64,000 nucleotides of DNA. It comes from Gongronella butleri (lineage: Eukaryota > Mucoromycota > Mucoromycetes > Mucorales > Cunninghamellaceae). The notes under the pieces are model-generated. The model was not told the DNA's origin and searched no databases. It was given only the letters and a program-made list of their open reading frames with translations. Below, in pieces: positions 31,777 through 42,341 of this stretch. The stretch spans positions 1 to 64,000 of the forward strand of contig JAIWZP010000027.1 in NCBI GenBank assembly GCA_025201375.1, read 5' to 3'. Position 1 is the stretch's first letter, and every line of letters begins with the position of its first letter. The translations under genes were made by a program, and so were the position numbers.

Positions 31777-34041
31777 CTATGGCGCGGGCCCACCCATCTT
31801 GGCTTGCTTTTTGTCGTGCATCTTTTTGCGTTGATGATTGGCAAAGCGTGCCTTGTTCTTGTCCTTGTAGGCGCGCTGCTTCGCCTCGGAAGGTGGAGGC
31901 CGATTGTCTTTTGCGGTGGCTGTCGATTGCTGTTGCTGTTTGTTCCTCGTGTCCTGCGTCAATTCCTCTTGCTGGCCGTCAAACAACCGATAATTATCTA
32001 AAATTCGTTGCTTGCGAGGCTAAAAAAAACAAAAAAAAAATGGATGAGAATGCGCCCGAAAATAAAATAAATAAAAAAAAACAGGAAATGAGGCGGGTTT
32101 TTACATTGCGGTCAAACATGATGGCCCAGCCTTCGAGCTGTTCGTCGGTCATGTTGGTGCTCTTGCGCAGGGCATCGCGCTGTTTCGAGCGTCGTGCGGC
32201 CGACGACCGGTCGAACACGTCGCGATGATCGACAAATGTCTGCACGAGCACCTTTTCGTTCATGAGACCGGGGTCCATCGCCGTTGCCGTGGGCGCAGCA
32301 GCACGGCGCACGATATCTTGGCCCTCGTCGTCGTCGTCCACGGCCGACAAGTCAATCTTTCCACTGATCTCGTTGATCGAGTCGTACGCGTCGTCAATCT
32401 CGTCGTCATACATGTCAAACACCCGCTGCAGCACCTTGGCCTTTTCCTCTGTGGTATATTTCTTGTCGCCAAGCATCTTATCCGCAGTACCCGTGCTGGC
32501 GAAAAAAAAAAACGAGAAATCAGTCTATTTTTTCTACCCCTTTGTGTAAAACAAGGATCTTACTCTTTCTTGCCGGCAATGACCTTGTTCTTTTCCGGCC
32601 GCTGGCCAGCAAAGACGTCAAAGGCATCATTATCAAACACATTGTGGCGCGAGTCAAGGACACTGGATGCGTTAGCAGACACCGCAGGCACTGCAAAAGG
32701 TGCAGCAGCAACGGGGGTGGAAATGCGTGGCATGGCCCGATCCATGCCGGCCAGGGTAGGCGGCAGGTTGTCTTCGAGTAATTGCATGATGACCTGCTCA
32801 GGTTGCCTGTCGTTGGCATCGAGGCAGGCGGCAATGAACCCGTCGCCCAGGTCGGGGAACATTTCCTTGATCTGGGCAATCAATGGCGCAAGGGTATCGA
32901 TATTGTCGCTGCTTGTTGTGGTTGTGGTTGTTGTCGTTGAGATCGGGGCGGCAGATGACTTTTGGGTCGTCGACGTGTTTTTCCTTTCGACCGGCTGCAA
33001 TTGCTTCAATTTCCAAAAAGTCATGTCGTTTGCCTGAACCTGGGCCTCAAAGACGAGGGCCAGGAACGAAAGCTGTTCATTTTCTCCATGAAAATGCAAA
33101 TTGTTCAAGTGGTGGAATTGTTGCGCGGCCTGGGCTTCGATCTGCCAATCGACGAGCAACGGCGCGTCCAAATACGCAGTCTTGATCGTGTCCAGGTCGC
33201 TGCCCTCAACCCAAGTGAGCACGTCTTGGGACAGATGTGCTGCGAGTGCGTCCATGTCGCTGGCTTCTTGTTGTGAAAAGGGCTTCAGGTACTTGGCGTG
33301 CACAAGTGCGTTAAACGCGTGCACGAGACTCTGTTTGATCAGGAACACGCGCTGCGCGTATACCGACTGCTCGTTGGCGCGCACTGCTGCGGCAAGCACA
33401 CCGTTCATTGCGTCGTACCAGCGCATCACCGACAAAAGCCAATCGCGTGTCGCCGTCAAATTCGCCACGCGCACTTCCACCAAGCGCGCAACCACAACCA
33501 CACGGTCCAAAAGCGCCAAAACCGCGTCGTTTTTCTCCTTCGCCTTTTCGCCTGGTGCGTGCTCTATGCGCTCAGCCAGTGAAGGCAATTCGCGCGTCCA
33601 CGCGTCAATCAATGGTGCCAATTGGTCCGTGGCTAGCTCGTACTGCTCGCGTAGTGTTCGCTGCTCGCCTAGGATCTGCTGCACGCACGCCTGCACGCCC
33701 AAAGGGTTGTCGCGCGCAAATACAAGCGCAAAGGCGTCCAATGCGGCCACTGTCGCCAGGCCACATGTCAGCGACGCGTGTTGGCGCTCGCCCAGACGCA
33801 CAAACACCATGTATACTTGCCGCAGCACCGCGTCGTCCACGCACCCGCTGTCCAGCTGATCGGCAAGCACCGCAAGAACAAACGTTGCCACCGGATCGCC
33901 CGACGACGTCAAGGCGGCCGCAAACGCTTCATCGTCGCTCGCAAGCAAGCCACAAAGCCCGTCCAGCCATACCGCTTGCGCCTTTTGCCGCACACCATCA
34001 GGCAAATCGGCACTGCTGTGAGGATAATACGGTAGAAGCAT
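31777..34041 (-). CDS. CUE-domain protein, ASCC2/Cue3 (Rqt3) family
   Basis: Subunit of the ASC-1/RQT complex that splits collided ribosomes; it binds ubiquitin on stalled ribosomes through its CUE domain. Exons are 34041..32564, 32495..32105 and 32019..31777, giving 703 residues. Residues 1-350 form the helical region shared by ASCC2 proteins. A threonine/serine linker precedes the CUE domain (about 383-430) with MFPDLGDGFIAACLDAN and VIMQLLEDN. Downstream is the acidic YDDEIDDAYDSI motif characteristic of the family. The C-terminus is highly basic (ARFANHQRKKMHDKKQAKMG), again as in ASCC2. It is convergent with PTPA (145 bp between stops). The start was taken at MLLPYYPH, which fits the family N-terminus; the frame is open further upstream with hydrophobic low-complexity sequence. 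Confidence 0.88.
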
Positions 34042-34879
34042 AACAATAAAAAAAACAGCAGTAAAATGGAATGCGAGAGTGAAAATGGAAGAAAAAAAGT
34101 CCAAAAAAAAGGCGGGCGACTCCAAGAAATGGCCAGCCCATTTATGATTTCCCCGCTCGCCGCGCACCTCGCCTGCGGCGGCCCACCAAAAATGACTGCG
34201 GCAGATAAAGGTACGCATCCCTTTCTCAAAATCTTGACACCACACAAAAATGCCCCCACTCATCTCGCGCCCCCCTTTTTTTTTTTTTGCTACATTTTAC
34301 CCTTGTATTTCGCTAAAATGTGGATCGGGCGCACCAACAGACCTGTGAAAACCGGGAATCAATGAGGTCAAATCTCGAGCACATTGCCAATTCACTTGAG
34401 TATTTCTGAAAAAAAAATTGATTACTCTATCCGTTTTTGTTGGACTCAAGTGAAACCGCGTTCAGTCGACAGACAATTGGACTCATCATTTTTTATCACG
34501 CGAGTGCGCCGCGCTTATCTTTTTTGTTTGCCGGCGGATATATCGGATTTGATTTTTTTTTGCATTGTACGGTTGTACCGTACTGTCATGCAGTAACAAA
34601 TTCGAAAGCCGGCCGTGTTTACTTATCATAAAAGAACGATGCGCATGCTGTGGGAACCTGCGCCGCAACCGCACCGCACACACCCAAGTGGGCGCAATGC
34701 CCATCCATATCTACATACTGTACAGTACAGTAATATCATCATACAGTATGTACTGTACTGGTATACCGGTATCAGTATTGCTGAATAATTTGATCAAAAT
34801 TGCTATGATAGGTAGAGCTCGAAATGCAACGATTTTTTGACGTGCAAAGGTGCAATTTGCATTGATCTCAAACTTTACC
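34042..34879. other. Intergenic with TACTGTA palindrome cluster
   Basis: No gene is seen. At 34715-34775 overlapping palindromes (TACTGTACAGTACAGTA, then TACAGTATGTACTGTACTGG and TATACCGGTATC) form a potential cruciform just before repeat R1 copy B. Confidence 0.5.
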
Positions 34880-36260
34880 GCTTATGATACAGAAATACAA
34901 ATTACAACAACAGCGTGCTACAGTACACTGCCCAAAAAAACGGCACAGATGTTCATGTTTTAAAACGACAATGCGTGTTTTTCAGACTTTGACGGCCTGC
35001 TGTGCTTCTAGAACTTTTTTACAGCCCACCACCTACGTACCCGCTGATGATGAAAGTCGCCCCACGGGATGAATTACTGTATAGCCTGCGTGCGGGATGA
35101 TTCCACCCGATTTTTTTTGAAGCCGCAAATTCCAAAAACATCGCATTTGGCCCGTTTTCATTTATCTAGCCACCTGCATGGTCGACCTCGCTCAAAACTA
35201 TCCGCATCCTGTTCAGCGCAAAATTTGCAACAAAGAAGCATAAACCCCCGAAGCGCTACGATCACTTTTTAAAAATTCAGGGGTCACAGCGTCACACATT
35301 TAAATCCCAAAAACGAGCAATTTCGAACTCCGAGTGATCAATGCATCCCAAAATGGTAACTCCGACAATTTTCTATTGGCAGACAAAATGGCAAATCGCC
35401 CCAACGTAGGGAAAATGTCCAAAGAGTGACGCATGAACGGCGATCGACTGAGAAAAGTGCCTACTTTGGGCAAGATTTTTTTGCAAAAATTTAAGGTTTG
35501 ACACTTCCAAATTTAGGTGCGTAAATTCATGCATGGAATTTTTTTTACTGTATTTTTTTGCAGGTTTTTGTGCGCTGTAGAGTTGGCTGCAAGCTGGTGA
35601 AATGACCGATGTAAAAAGTTAAAACCCAAGCTAGCGCCCTGCAAGTCGTCCCATTAAATGCTTTGCCCCCTGTTTTTTTATTAAATATAAAATAAAAATC
35701 GGGGGTTGACTAGACAGTTGTCGAGCAAATCGCCATTGAATTTTTTGTTGAAAAAGTGTATTTCCTCGGCCAGTTTTGATCAGATTGCCGTGAAACTTGT
35801 TTCATTTGGTGGAGATTCAGCAGCAGCATTTGACACGTTAAAAAAAGCATCGTTGGTTATTTTTTCAGTTGTCGAGAAAAGCAAGTTTGAAAATTGATCC
35901 AATGTTTGATCGACTTTTGCAAGCGGGCAAAGTTCATCCATCGGGCAAGCGAACAATCAGGAAATGACACCCGAGTGCGTCTCTTTCGATCGATGCCATT
36001 TTACCGCGATCCACAAAATATTTTGGGTGGCTCGTGCCGGATTTGTGGAAATGTCAGAATTTTGGATTCATCTACACAATGACTCGGTCGACTCCTGGTT
36101 TGAACGGGGTTTCAAAAAGAATCGCGTCGGTAAAACATTATGTGCAGATTTTGGGCCACCCAACCATGATGATTTGTGGCATTGTAATTCTGCATTTGTA
36201 AAAATGTCGAGATTTCGAATTCATCTGCAAAACGATCCACCAGTCATTCTTGAAGTTTCA
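34880..36260. repeat. Dispersed repeat family R1, copy B
   Basis: Same-orientation homologue of 9776-11570, diverged by substitutions and small indels, as described for copy A. It ends about 35 bp before the candidate terminal-inverted-repeat element at 36295. Confidence 0.75.
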
Positions 36261-36319
36261 TGATGTTGTGTTGTTGAATAATGCGCGGCGAAATATGGTG
36301 CGTCTCATCTACCGGTAGT

Positions 36320-37456
36320 CAAGGAACAAAAGCGCGGCAAGAAGGCGAATGAAAAGCGAAGCAAAGCCGAGAAGTTCGATTTGTCCAACGTACGACGGTA
36401 TTTTTTTCGACATTCAATATTTAATGTTATCTCATTCTTCTTTTCTATGTTAGCTGATCAATGACTCTATAAGTCGCGTGGAGCGCTCGCGCGCACCAGA
36501 AGAGGAGCGTGTTGTTGATCAGCTCCTGGATGCAAACTCATCAAGAAACAAGGGCGTGATAACCAAGATCCTGGACGCGGCGTGCGCAACGAGCGTTTGG
36601 CACGAGTACGGGTAGAGCCGCAAGGTCATGAAAAAAAATTGATCCGGAAATTCCAAGATCAGCGCCAAAAGGCGGTTCGCCAAAGAAAACTGGCGCAAGG
36701 TGGTATTGCGGCGACTGTTGAGCGTGCCAAAATTATCGAAAGAAAGCTGAAGCGCAAGCGCAACGCGGTAAGAAAACGGATTCCTTTGTTTCGTGATCAA
36801 TTTATTCACTTTTTTGCATATACAGAAGGCAAAAAAGCGCATCGCCGCCCTGAAAAACGGGTGCAATGAGTACTTCGAGGGGGAACTCAAGAACGTCCTC
36901 AGCATGACCAACATGCGGGAGTTCATGAGGAACCCCGACAAAGTGCTCATTGCCGAAGCAATGTCGGACGAGCGATGAACTCGTGCAAGATACGATCTTC
37001 AACGATCCCGTCGGCGACGACCGCCACACGCCCAGAGACCTGTTGCGCAAATTTGTGCCGGCAGCGCGCACGGATGCGGTATGTGATATATATGAAACCC
37101 ATCGTGTTACTGTATATGTTTTTTAATCCTTATTTCTTTAGATGCAATCCGTTTTAAATTTCCTTGACCATGAAAACGTCGAGAAAAATAAGCTCGTGGA
37201 TCACATTTTTGACGAGGCGCGTCCACCTCTGCCCTTGGGCTATGCCGAATGGGCCAGCACGAGGAGTGGTACCTTGGACTCTGCTGCCAGCGACGAACAG
37301 CAACATCGGGTCTTGCGCCAGATCGAAGAGAGTGTGCAATACTCAGAGCGCAAGGCGGAAGCGCAACTGAGCGTCCATTGCAAGAATTTGCTCCAGCGCC
37401 ACAGATTGCGCATTGAACACGGGATTGTTGACGATGACAACGACAATTTTGACTGA
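36320..37456 (+). pseudogene. Intron-bearing charged coiled-coil gene with two frameshifts
   Basis: Coding-quality blocks are separated by three clean T-rich introns. Block 1 (36320-36391) reads KRGKKANEKRSKAEKFDLSN. Block 2 (from 36454) reads LINDSISRVERSRAPEEERV and ends at a TAG unless the frame changes near 36570. The continuing frame (RKFQDQRQKAVRQRKLAQGG, then a KRKRNA end) runs to the donor at 36768. Block 3 (from 36827) meets a TGA at about 36976; again another frame continues (DELVQDTIFNDPVGDD). Block 4 (37141-37456) reads FLDHENVEKNKLVDHIFDEA and ends NDNFD-stop. The protein would be charged and helical. Two frame changes with intact splice sites mean recent decay, sequence errors or an unmodelled intron. 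Family unknown. Confidence 0.5.
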
Positions 37457-37689
37457 TACTCTCGTACCTTTCGCTTTTTTCATCATGCATATCACCAATA
37501 TCAATAAATTTATCAGTTTTACAACCTGTTGTGTAGTGCGTGTCGTGGTACTGTAAAAAAAAAAGAACAAGAACACATGAATTCGGGCTTGGATGACGCG
37601 CATTGGATAGTGAAAGAAGAAAAATAGCAAATCAAACAACATGGAGCGCGCGTCGAGGAGGACGATACAATGGCCAAACGACAGCCGTT

Positions 37690-37835
37690 TCCCAGCTTGG
37701 GTACGGAACAGGGTACGAAAAAAGTACGAAATGCATACGAAACAGGTACAAAACAGCTACGAAACCAGCGAGGGTACGAAACAGATACGAAAAAAACTAC
37801 GAAACCAAAAAAAATTCGTAGGTACGAAACACATA
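37690..37835. repeat. Degenerate TACGAAACA tandem repeats
   Basis: About ten imperfect units of (G)GTACGAAAC(A), 10-14 bp apart, lie near the right end of the candidate element. Such clusters near an element end resemble the subterminal repeats that some transposases bind. Confidence 0.5.
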
Positions 37836-38169
37836 ATACGGATTTTCATTTTAACCCCAGTGTTTTTGCATATGCCAGGCGGGGACCGCCTGGTTAATTT
37901 TTTATTTTGGCACGCAGATACGTTATGGTCAAGTGGCATAAAGCGTTGTATTCAAAAGAGCCCTCGATCCGCATGGGAGGTCATTCAATTCCACTTGCAT
38001 GACATTCCCTTTGATAACTGTCTATTATTAAGGTCGGCTTTATGTTCAAAGATCAATAAACGACGTATTAATCAACAACATCTAATAAAGCCAGGTCGTT
38101 CCGATTCTGCAGAGCGCACAATTTCAACCCCCCTATTTATTAAGATTTTTCGACAATTATTTGATCAAG

Positions 38170-38196
38170 AATCGTTTATTTAATTGATAAACGATT
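38170..38196. repeat. 9-bp hairpin inside the candidate element
   Basis: AATCGTTTA (38170-38178) and TAAACGATT (38188-38196) form a perfect stem with a 9-base loop. Confidence 0.45.
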
Positions 38197-38297
38197 TGTA
38201 AATGTTGATCGACCTCCATAGTTCGAATCCTGGTAAAAAAAACTCAAAAAAAATTGAGCCACTTTCATGTTATACAGTAGATGAGACGCACCATAAT

Positions 38298-38863
38298 AGT
38301 CAAAGGGCAAAGGCTGGGAGGCAATGTTCGATTCATGATTTGTGTTGGTCATCCATGGATTTGTGCCAATTCTTGAAAACAACGGCGCATGCCACGAAAA
38401 CGGCCCGATCAACATCTGGTTTTTTAATTTTTCTTTCAAAGAGAGACGCTGAAAAAGCCAAGTGGCAAAGTTTGGCGATGATCGAATCATGATATTACCG
38501 CGAAATGAATTTGACAAAAACGCGCTACAGCCAAATTTTCAGCAATGTCGTGCTTCCCGACAAACCACATGATTGACCTTTGGATTTTTATTTTTTCTGA
38601 AAAGAGAGGAGCAACATCCACTACATGTAAAAGTTTCGTGGAGCTGCGATGAGCCCTTGCTTGGCGACGAATTTTTTTCAAATTTAGAAAAAAAAGGTGG
38701 ATCGGGTCAAAATGCATCTGGAGGGTCCCCCGCATTGAGAGGCTCAGGTCTCTCAAATCCGTTTGGCAACCTACACATTGGACATCTGAGAGTCATAGTT
38801 GTCACTGTGTCCCGCCTTTGACGAGTGAGATATTTTCTTATTTTTTGTATGTACATCATAATT
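38298..38863. other. Intergenic, no gene seen
   Basis: AT-rich sequence; the last part (CGAGTGAGAT near 38821) resembles the end of the tandem unit that follows, so the array may extend weakly to the left. Confidence 0.4.
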
Positions 38864-39860
38864 GGCCCTGAAATTATTATGCAAAATGCATTTTCTCATG
38901 ACAGAGTGATCCGATTTGCAAAAAAAAAAACTTGGAACCTTAGAAAATTTGGGTCCAATGTCCACAGGTCTAAATTTGGAGTCCTGTGGTTATGATAGGC
39001 TCATCGAGGGAAACGCGTACTGTAAAATATTATTTGACGCTGGGTTTTCACTAGCAAACACGAATCTCGAGATTTCTCGGGACTGAGTGATCCGATTCGC
39101 AAAAAAAAAATAACACCGTTGGACAATTGGGTTTGCCGCTAATTGGTCCAAATCTGGGACCAGATGAGCAAGTTTCTGAGGAACCGCCAGTTACAGTACA
39201 TGGGCGTAAAGGTGGTAAAATCATTACCATTTGGTCTCGTACTGCGGCAACGGCTGAGCGCCCCGACGAGTGAGACACTCAAATGAATCAGCGGCAAAAC
39301 ACGGTAAAAGCGTTTGTGGTTTGGGGACATCGCGTCATGTTCTCGGCGAGTTAGCCTTCAGGAATAGTTTTGACCCTGTTTTAGCCCTGAAATTACGAAA
39401 AATGCATTTTCTCAGGACTGAGTGATCCGATTTGGGAAAAAACTTGATATTGTCGGATTTTTGAGTCGAGTGTCCACTGACCTGAATTTGGAGCCAGATG
39501 ATAGGCCTCATCGAGAGAAACGTGTAAAATATTATTTTGCGCTGGGGTTTCACTACCATACACGAATGCCGAGATTTCTCGCGACTGAGTAATTCGATTC
39601 GCGAAAAAACATAACAGCACTGAAGAACTGGGTCTATCATCAACTGGTCCAAATTTGGGACCAGATGAGCAAGTTTCTGAGAAAGTGCCAGTTTCATAGG
39701 TGTAAATGGGGTACGATCAGCACCATTTGGTCTCGTACTGCGGCAACGGCTGAGCGCCCCGACGAGTGAGATACCTCAAATGAATCAGCGGCGAAACACG
39801 GTAAAAGCGCTTGTGGTTTGGAGACATCGCGTCGAGATCTCGGCGAGTTAGCCTTCACGG
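38864..39860. repeat. Tandem repeat with ~500-520-bp unit, two copies
   Basis: Unit 1 starts at GCCCTGAAATTA (38865) and unit 2 at 39384. Both contain, in the same order, GTGATCCGATTTG, TAAAATATTATTT, CGAGATTTCTCG, GGGACCAGATGAGCAAGTTT, TTTGGTCTCGTACTGCGGCA, ACGGCTGAGCGCCCCGACGA and CTCGGCGAGTTAGCCTTCA. The internal offset varies between 501 and 519 bp because of small indels. No coding frame. Confidence 0.8.
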
Positions 39861-40363
39861 GGTTGATTTGGCCGCTATCGTATCATGTTTTGTTTGAGTC
39901 CATCTGCGCAACGGTCTAATAAATACCTGGATTTAAGAATTCACTATGATATGATGCAGTATTTCACTCCAAAAAAAGTGAGATTATGCGATGCATAGAG
40001 TAATACACATGGTTTTGTTTGAAATTGCAATTTTTGAAGTATTGTAGGGGATCGCCAGCCTAAATTTTTGCTGACAAGACATTTTAAAAGTGATTTCTTT
40101 TGACGCTTCGACTGTCATTTTACAGAATTATAAAGTGCTTAACAAATCGCGGTGCATCAGCTGGATGGCTACGAAAATTGCAAAAAAAAAGACCTTCATG
40201 AAATCATTGATTTTTCACCACTGCTCGGTGGTGTCAACCCATGTTGTTGCATATGATAGCCATACCGACATGGCACACGCTCATTTGGTCGCTACAGAGC
40301 GTTTTCTGCGACCTTGAAAACGGGTGCACGCTCGATTTTCATTTTGAAAAGGCAAATTGTGCC

Positions 40364-40410
<47 letters not shown>

Positions 40411-42341
40411 CCGCCGGAGTTAGGATCTGCTTAAACCTTGCTCCACCTTTTTTTTTTTCGAGGGTTGATCCCATTGTCACAGTTGATTTCACAGCCTTCA
40501 TCGCTTTTGCTAACAAAGATCGCACGGACCCAGGTGAAATCTCAGTTTTTGCAAATGTACCGGTCATCTGGTTTTGGTTTTAATGCATGATGCCCTTAGC
40601 ATGTTGCTAAAGGCCCTGGTGATCAATCCAATCAGGTGAAGTTTGATAAGAAAGAGTTGCTCCCGCCCTTTTTTTACCATAAAAATCAACCCAGACCCTG
40701 TTTTTTCATGCCTCTGCACAATTGAGAAAACTCAAAGTGCAAAGTACCGAGCTTAAATGGTGCACACTCACACAAACGGAAGAATTCGCGCGTCGCACGA
40801 GATCTGCACAAAAAAAAAAAAAAAAAAAAAAAAAGTAAAACGATAGGCTCTGTAATATATCCTGACGGTGTGACGAATGGGTTTGCATCTACAAGCCGAA
40901 ATCTGGGAGTGAATGTTATTAAAGTTACGTTTTGCACCTCTACGTGTGGCCATTGTCACGCTACACACGCTGGAAAATGGTGCGCAAGAATCAAAGTGAG
41001 CAAAGTCAACAAAAACATAAAAGAGAAAAAGACTCGGGGAGTGCCGATAATTGAATGTGACTCTTTGACAGATAGTGCACTTTTTGCGCAAATGGCCGTT
41101 TTCTTGTCCAGGTGAAAACAAAAGTCAGCAGACACATCATCTTTGCGGCGATCCCGCCAAGAAGTACCTTTAAGTGGTGAATGGAGACTTTGCATGATTC
41201 AAAGGGTCCATGTGCAAGTCCTCGGGCTTTCAACCTTTTACGTTCGTGCGGGGCTTAATTCGCTCGATGTTGTCGCATTGACGTGTCAGGCCGCTGCAAA
41301 ATACGCCCATTTGCCGTTTGCCTTTTAGTTGACGTGTTTTGCGCGCATTGTTTTGACGTTTTGCCCGATTTCTCTCATACAGCCCCTGCTTTCAGCTTTT
41401 TTTGATGCGAGTTGACACGACTAGAACATGTCATTCGTGATAAAATGATTGAACGACGCTTAAAACGCGTAGAAAACGGTCGCGTCATCTCTCAATTAGT
41501 GTGCGCGCATTTCATGGTCTGGCGGTATTGGGCCAATGGTCAATGTGATCATACTCTGCACCCTTTTCCCGACGCCCCGGTTCTTCTACATTACGTACGC
41601 AGCGCACGCGCGGCTTTTTTTTTTTTTGTGTCTCCAAGAGCCAGAATGTGGGGGCACTCTTGTGCGCGCAGATGGATGATGGGGCTTGTTGTACCAGTTG
41701 GCTTTTGACCCTGACCGGTGAACCCTGGTTTGACAAAAAAAGAAGGAACGAGTAAGAAAACGAGAACAAATTGGCCATGATGACGAGGATCTTGTGGTCC
41801 CCCCAGGGAAAAACAAGAAAAAGAAAAAAATGAGCGTTGCCCCATCATGTTGCTTGGTTCGCTTTTCGGCGGGCATGACGCCGATAGGGTTCTCATCGGC
41901 CCATTGTGCTGTGTGGGACAATGGGAAAATTATAAGCCAAACTGTACGCAGCGGGTGCCCGTTGCACAGAAAAAGCCCATTTGGGCAAGTGTCAGCTGGC
42001 AAGGAACCTAAATTTGGCGCATTTTCTGCTTGCCCATTTCGAGACGTGACCTGACAAAAAGGGGTGTGACTTTTTGCAAAGTCGTGTGCGCTGATACACA
42101 TACAAAACACAACAACATCGAGGTGGGACCCCATTTTTTCTTTTCAAGGGATGTATGAGCATGATTGGGTCGTCAAGGACCCTGATAAAGGCAAAGTGTT
42201 TGCTTAAGTAACGTGTGGGTAAATTTGCAAAAAGGCGTACAAGTTTATAAAGGCGGGGAAAGGGCGTCTCGCAGCTGATTTCGCCTTTTTTTTTTTTCTT
42301 CACATTTTCTTTTTTCTCACTTACTTTTTTCTTCACTTGCC
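39861..42341. other. Long gene-poor stretch before the UNC93-like gene
   Basis: No supportable gene in about 2.5 kb. It contains long T- and A-runs (about 45 T at 40364-40408; a 25-base A-run near 40811-40834). The last 60 bases form the pyrimidine-rich leader of the UNC93-like gene. Confidence 0.5.

Larger units (their letters stand above)
36295..38294. mobile_element. Candidate 2.0-kb DNA element with 18-bp terminal inverted repeats
   Basis: ATGGTGCGTCTCATCTAC at 36295-36312 is exactly inverted at 38277-38294. The flanking triplet is AAT on both sides (36292-36294 and 38295-38297), as expected for a 3-bp target duplication; the TIR edge could be one base wider. The 2,000-bp interior holds a spliced but frameshifted gene (about 36320-37456) and, toward the right end, a cluster of TACGAAACA-like repeats. 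No known transposase motif was recognised. Confidence 0.45.

Noticed and set aside
37642..38183. 180-codon plus-strand frame inside the candidate element
   Set aside because: The first third is encoded by the TACGAAAC repeats and the rest shows no recognisable domain; kept only as repeat content.
38205..38245. tRNA end (AGTTCGAATCCTGG)
   Set aside because: The T-stem does not pair and the sequence before it is AT-rich without an A box.
41412..42336. Open frames on both strands before the UNC93-like gene
   Set aside because: Short, homopolymer-containing and without splice partners or conserved motifs.
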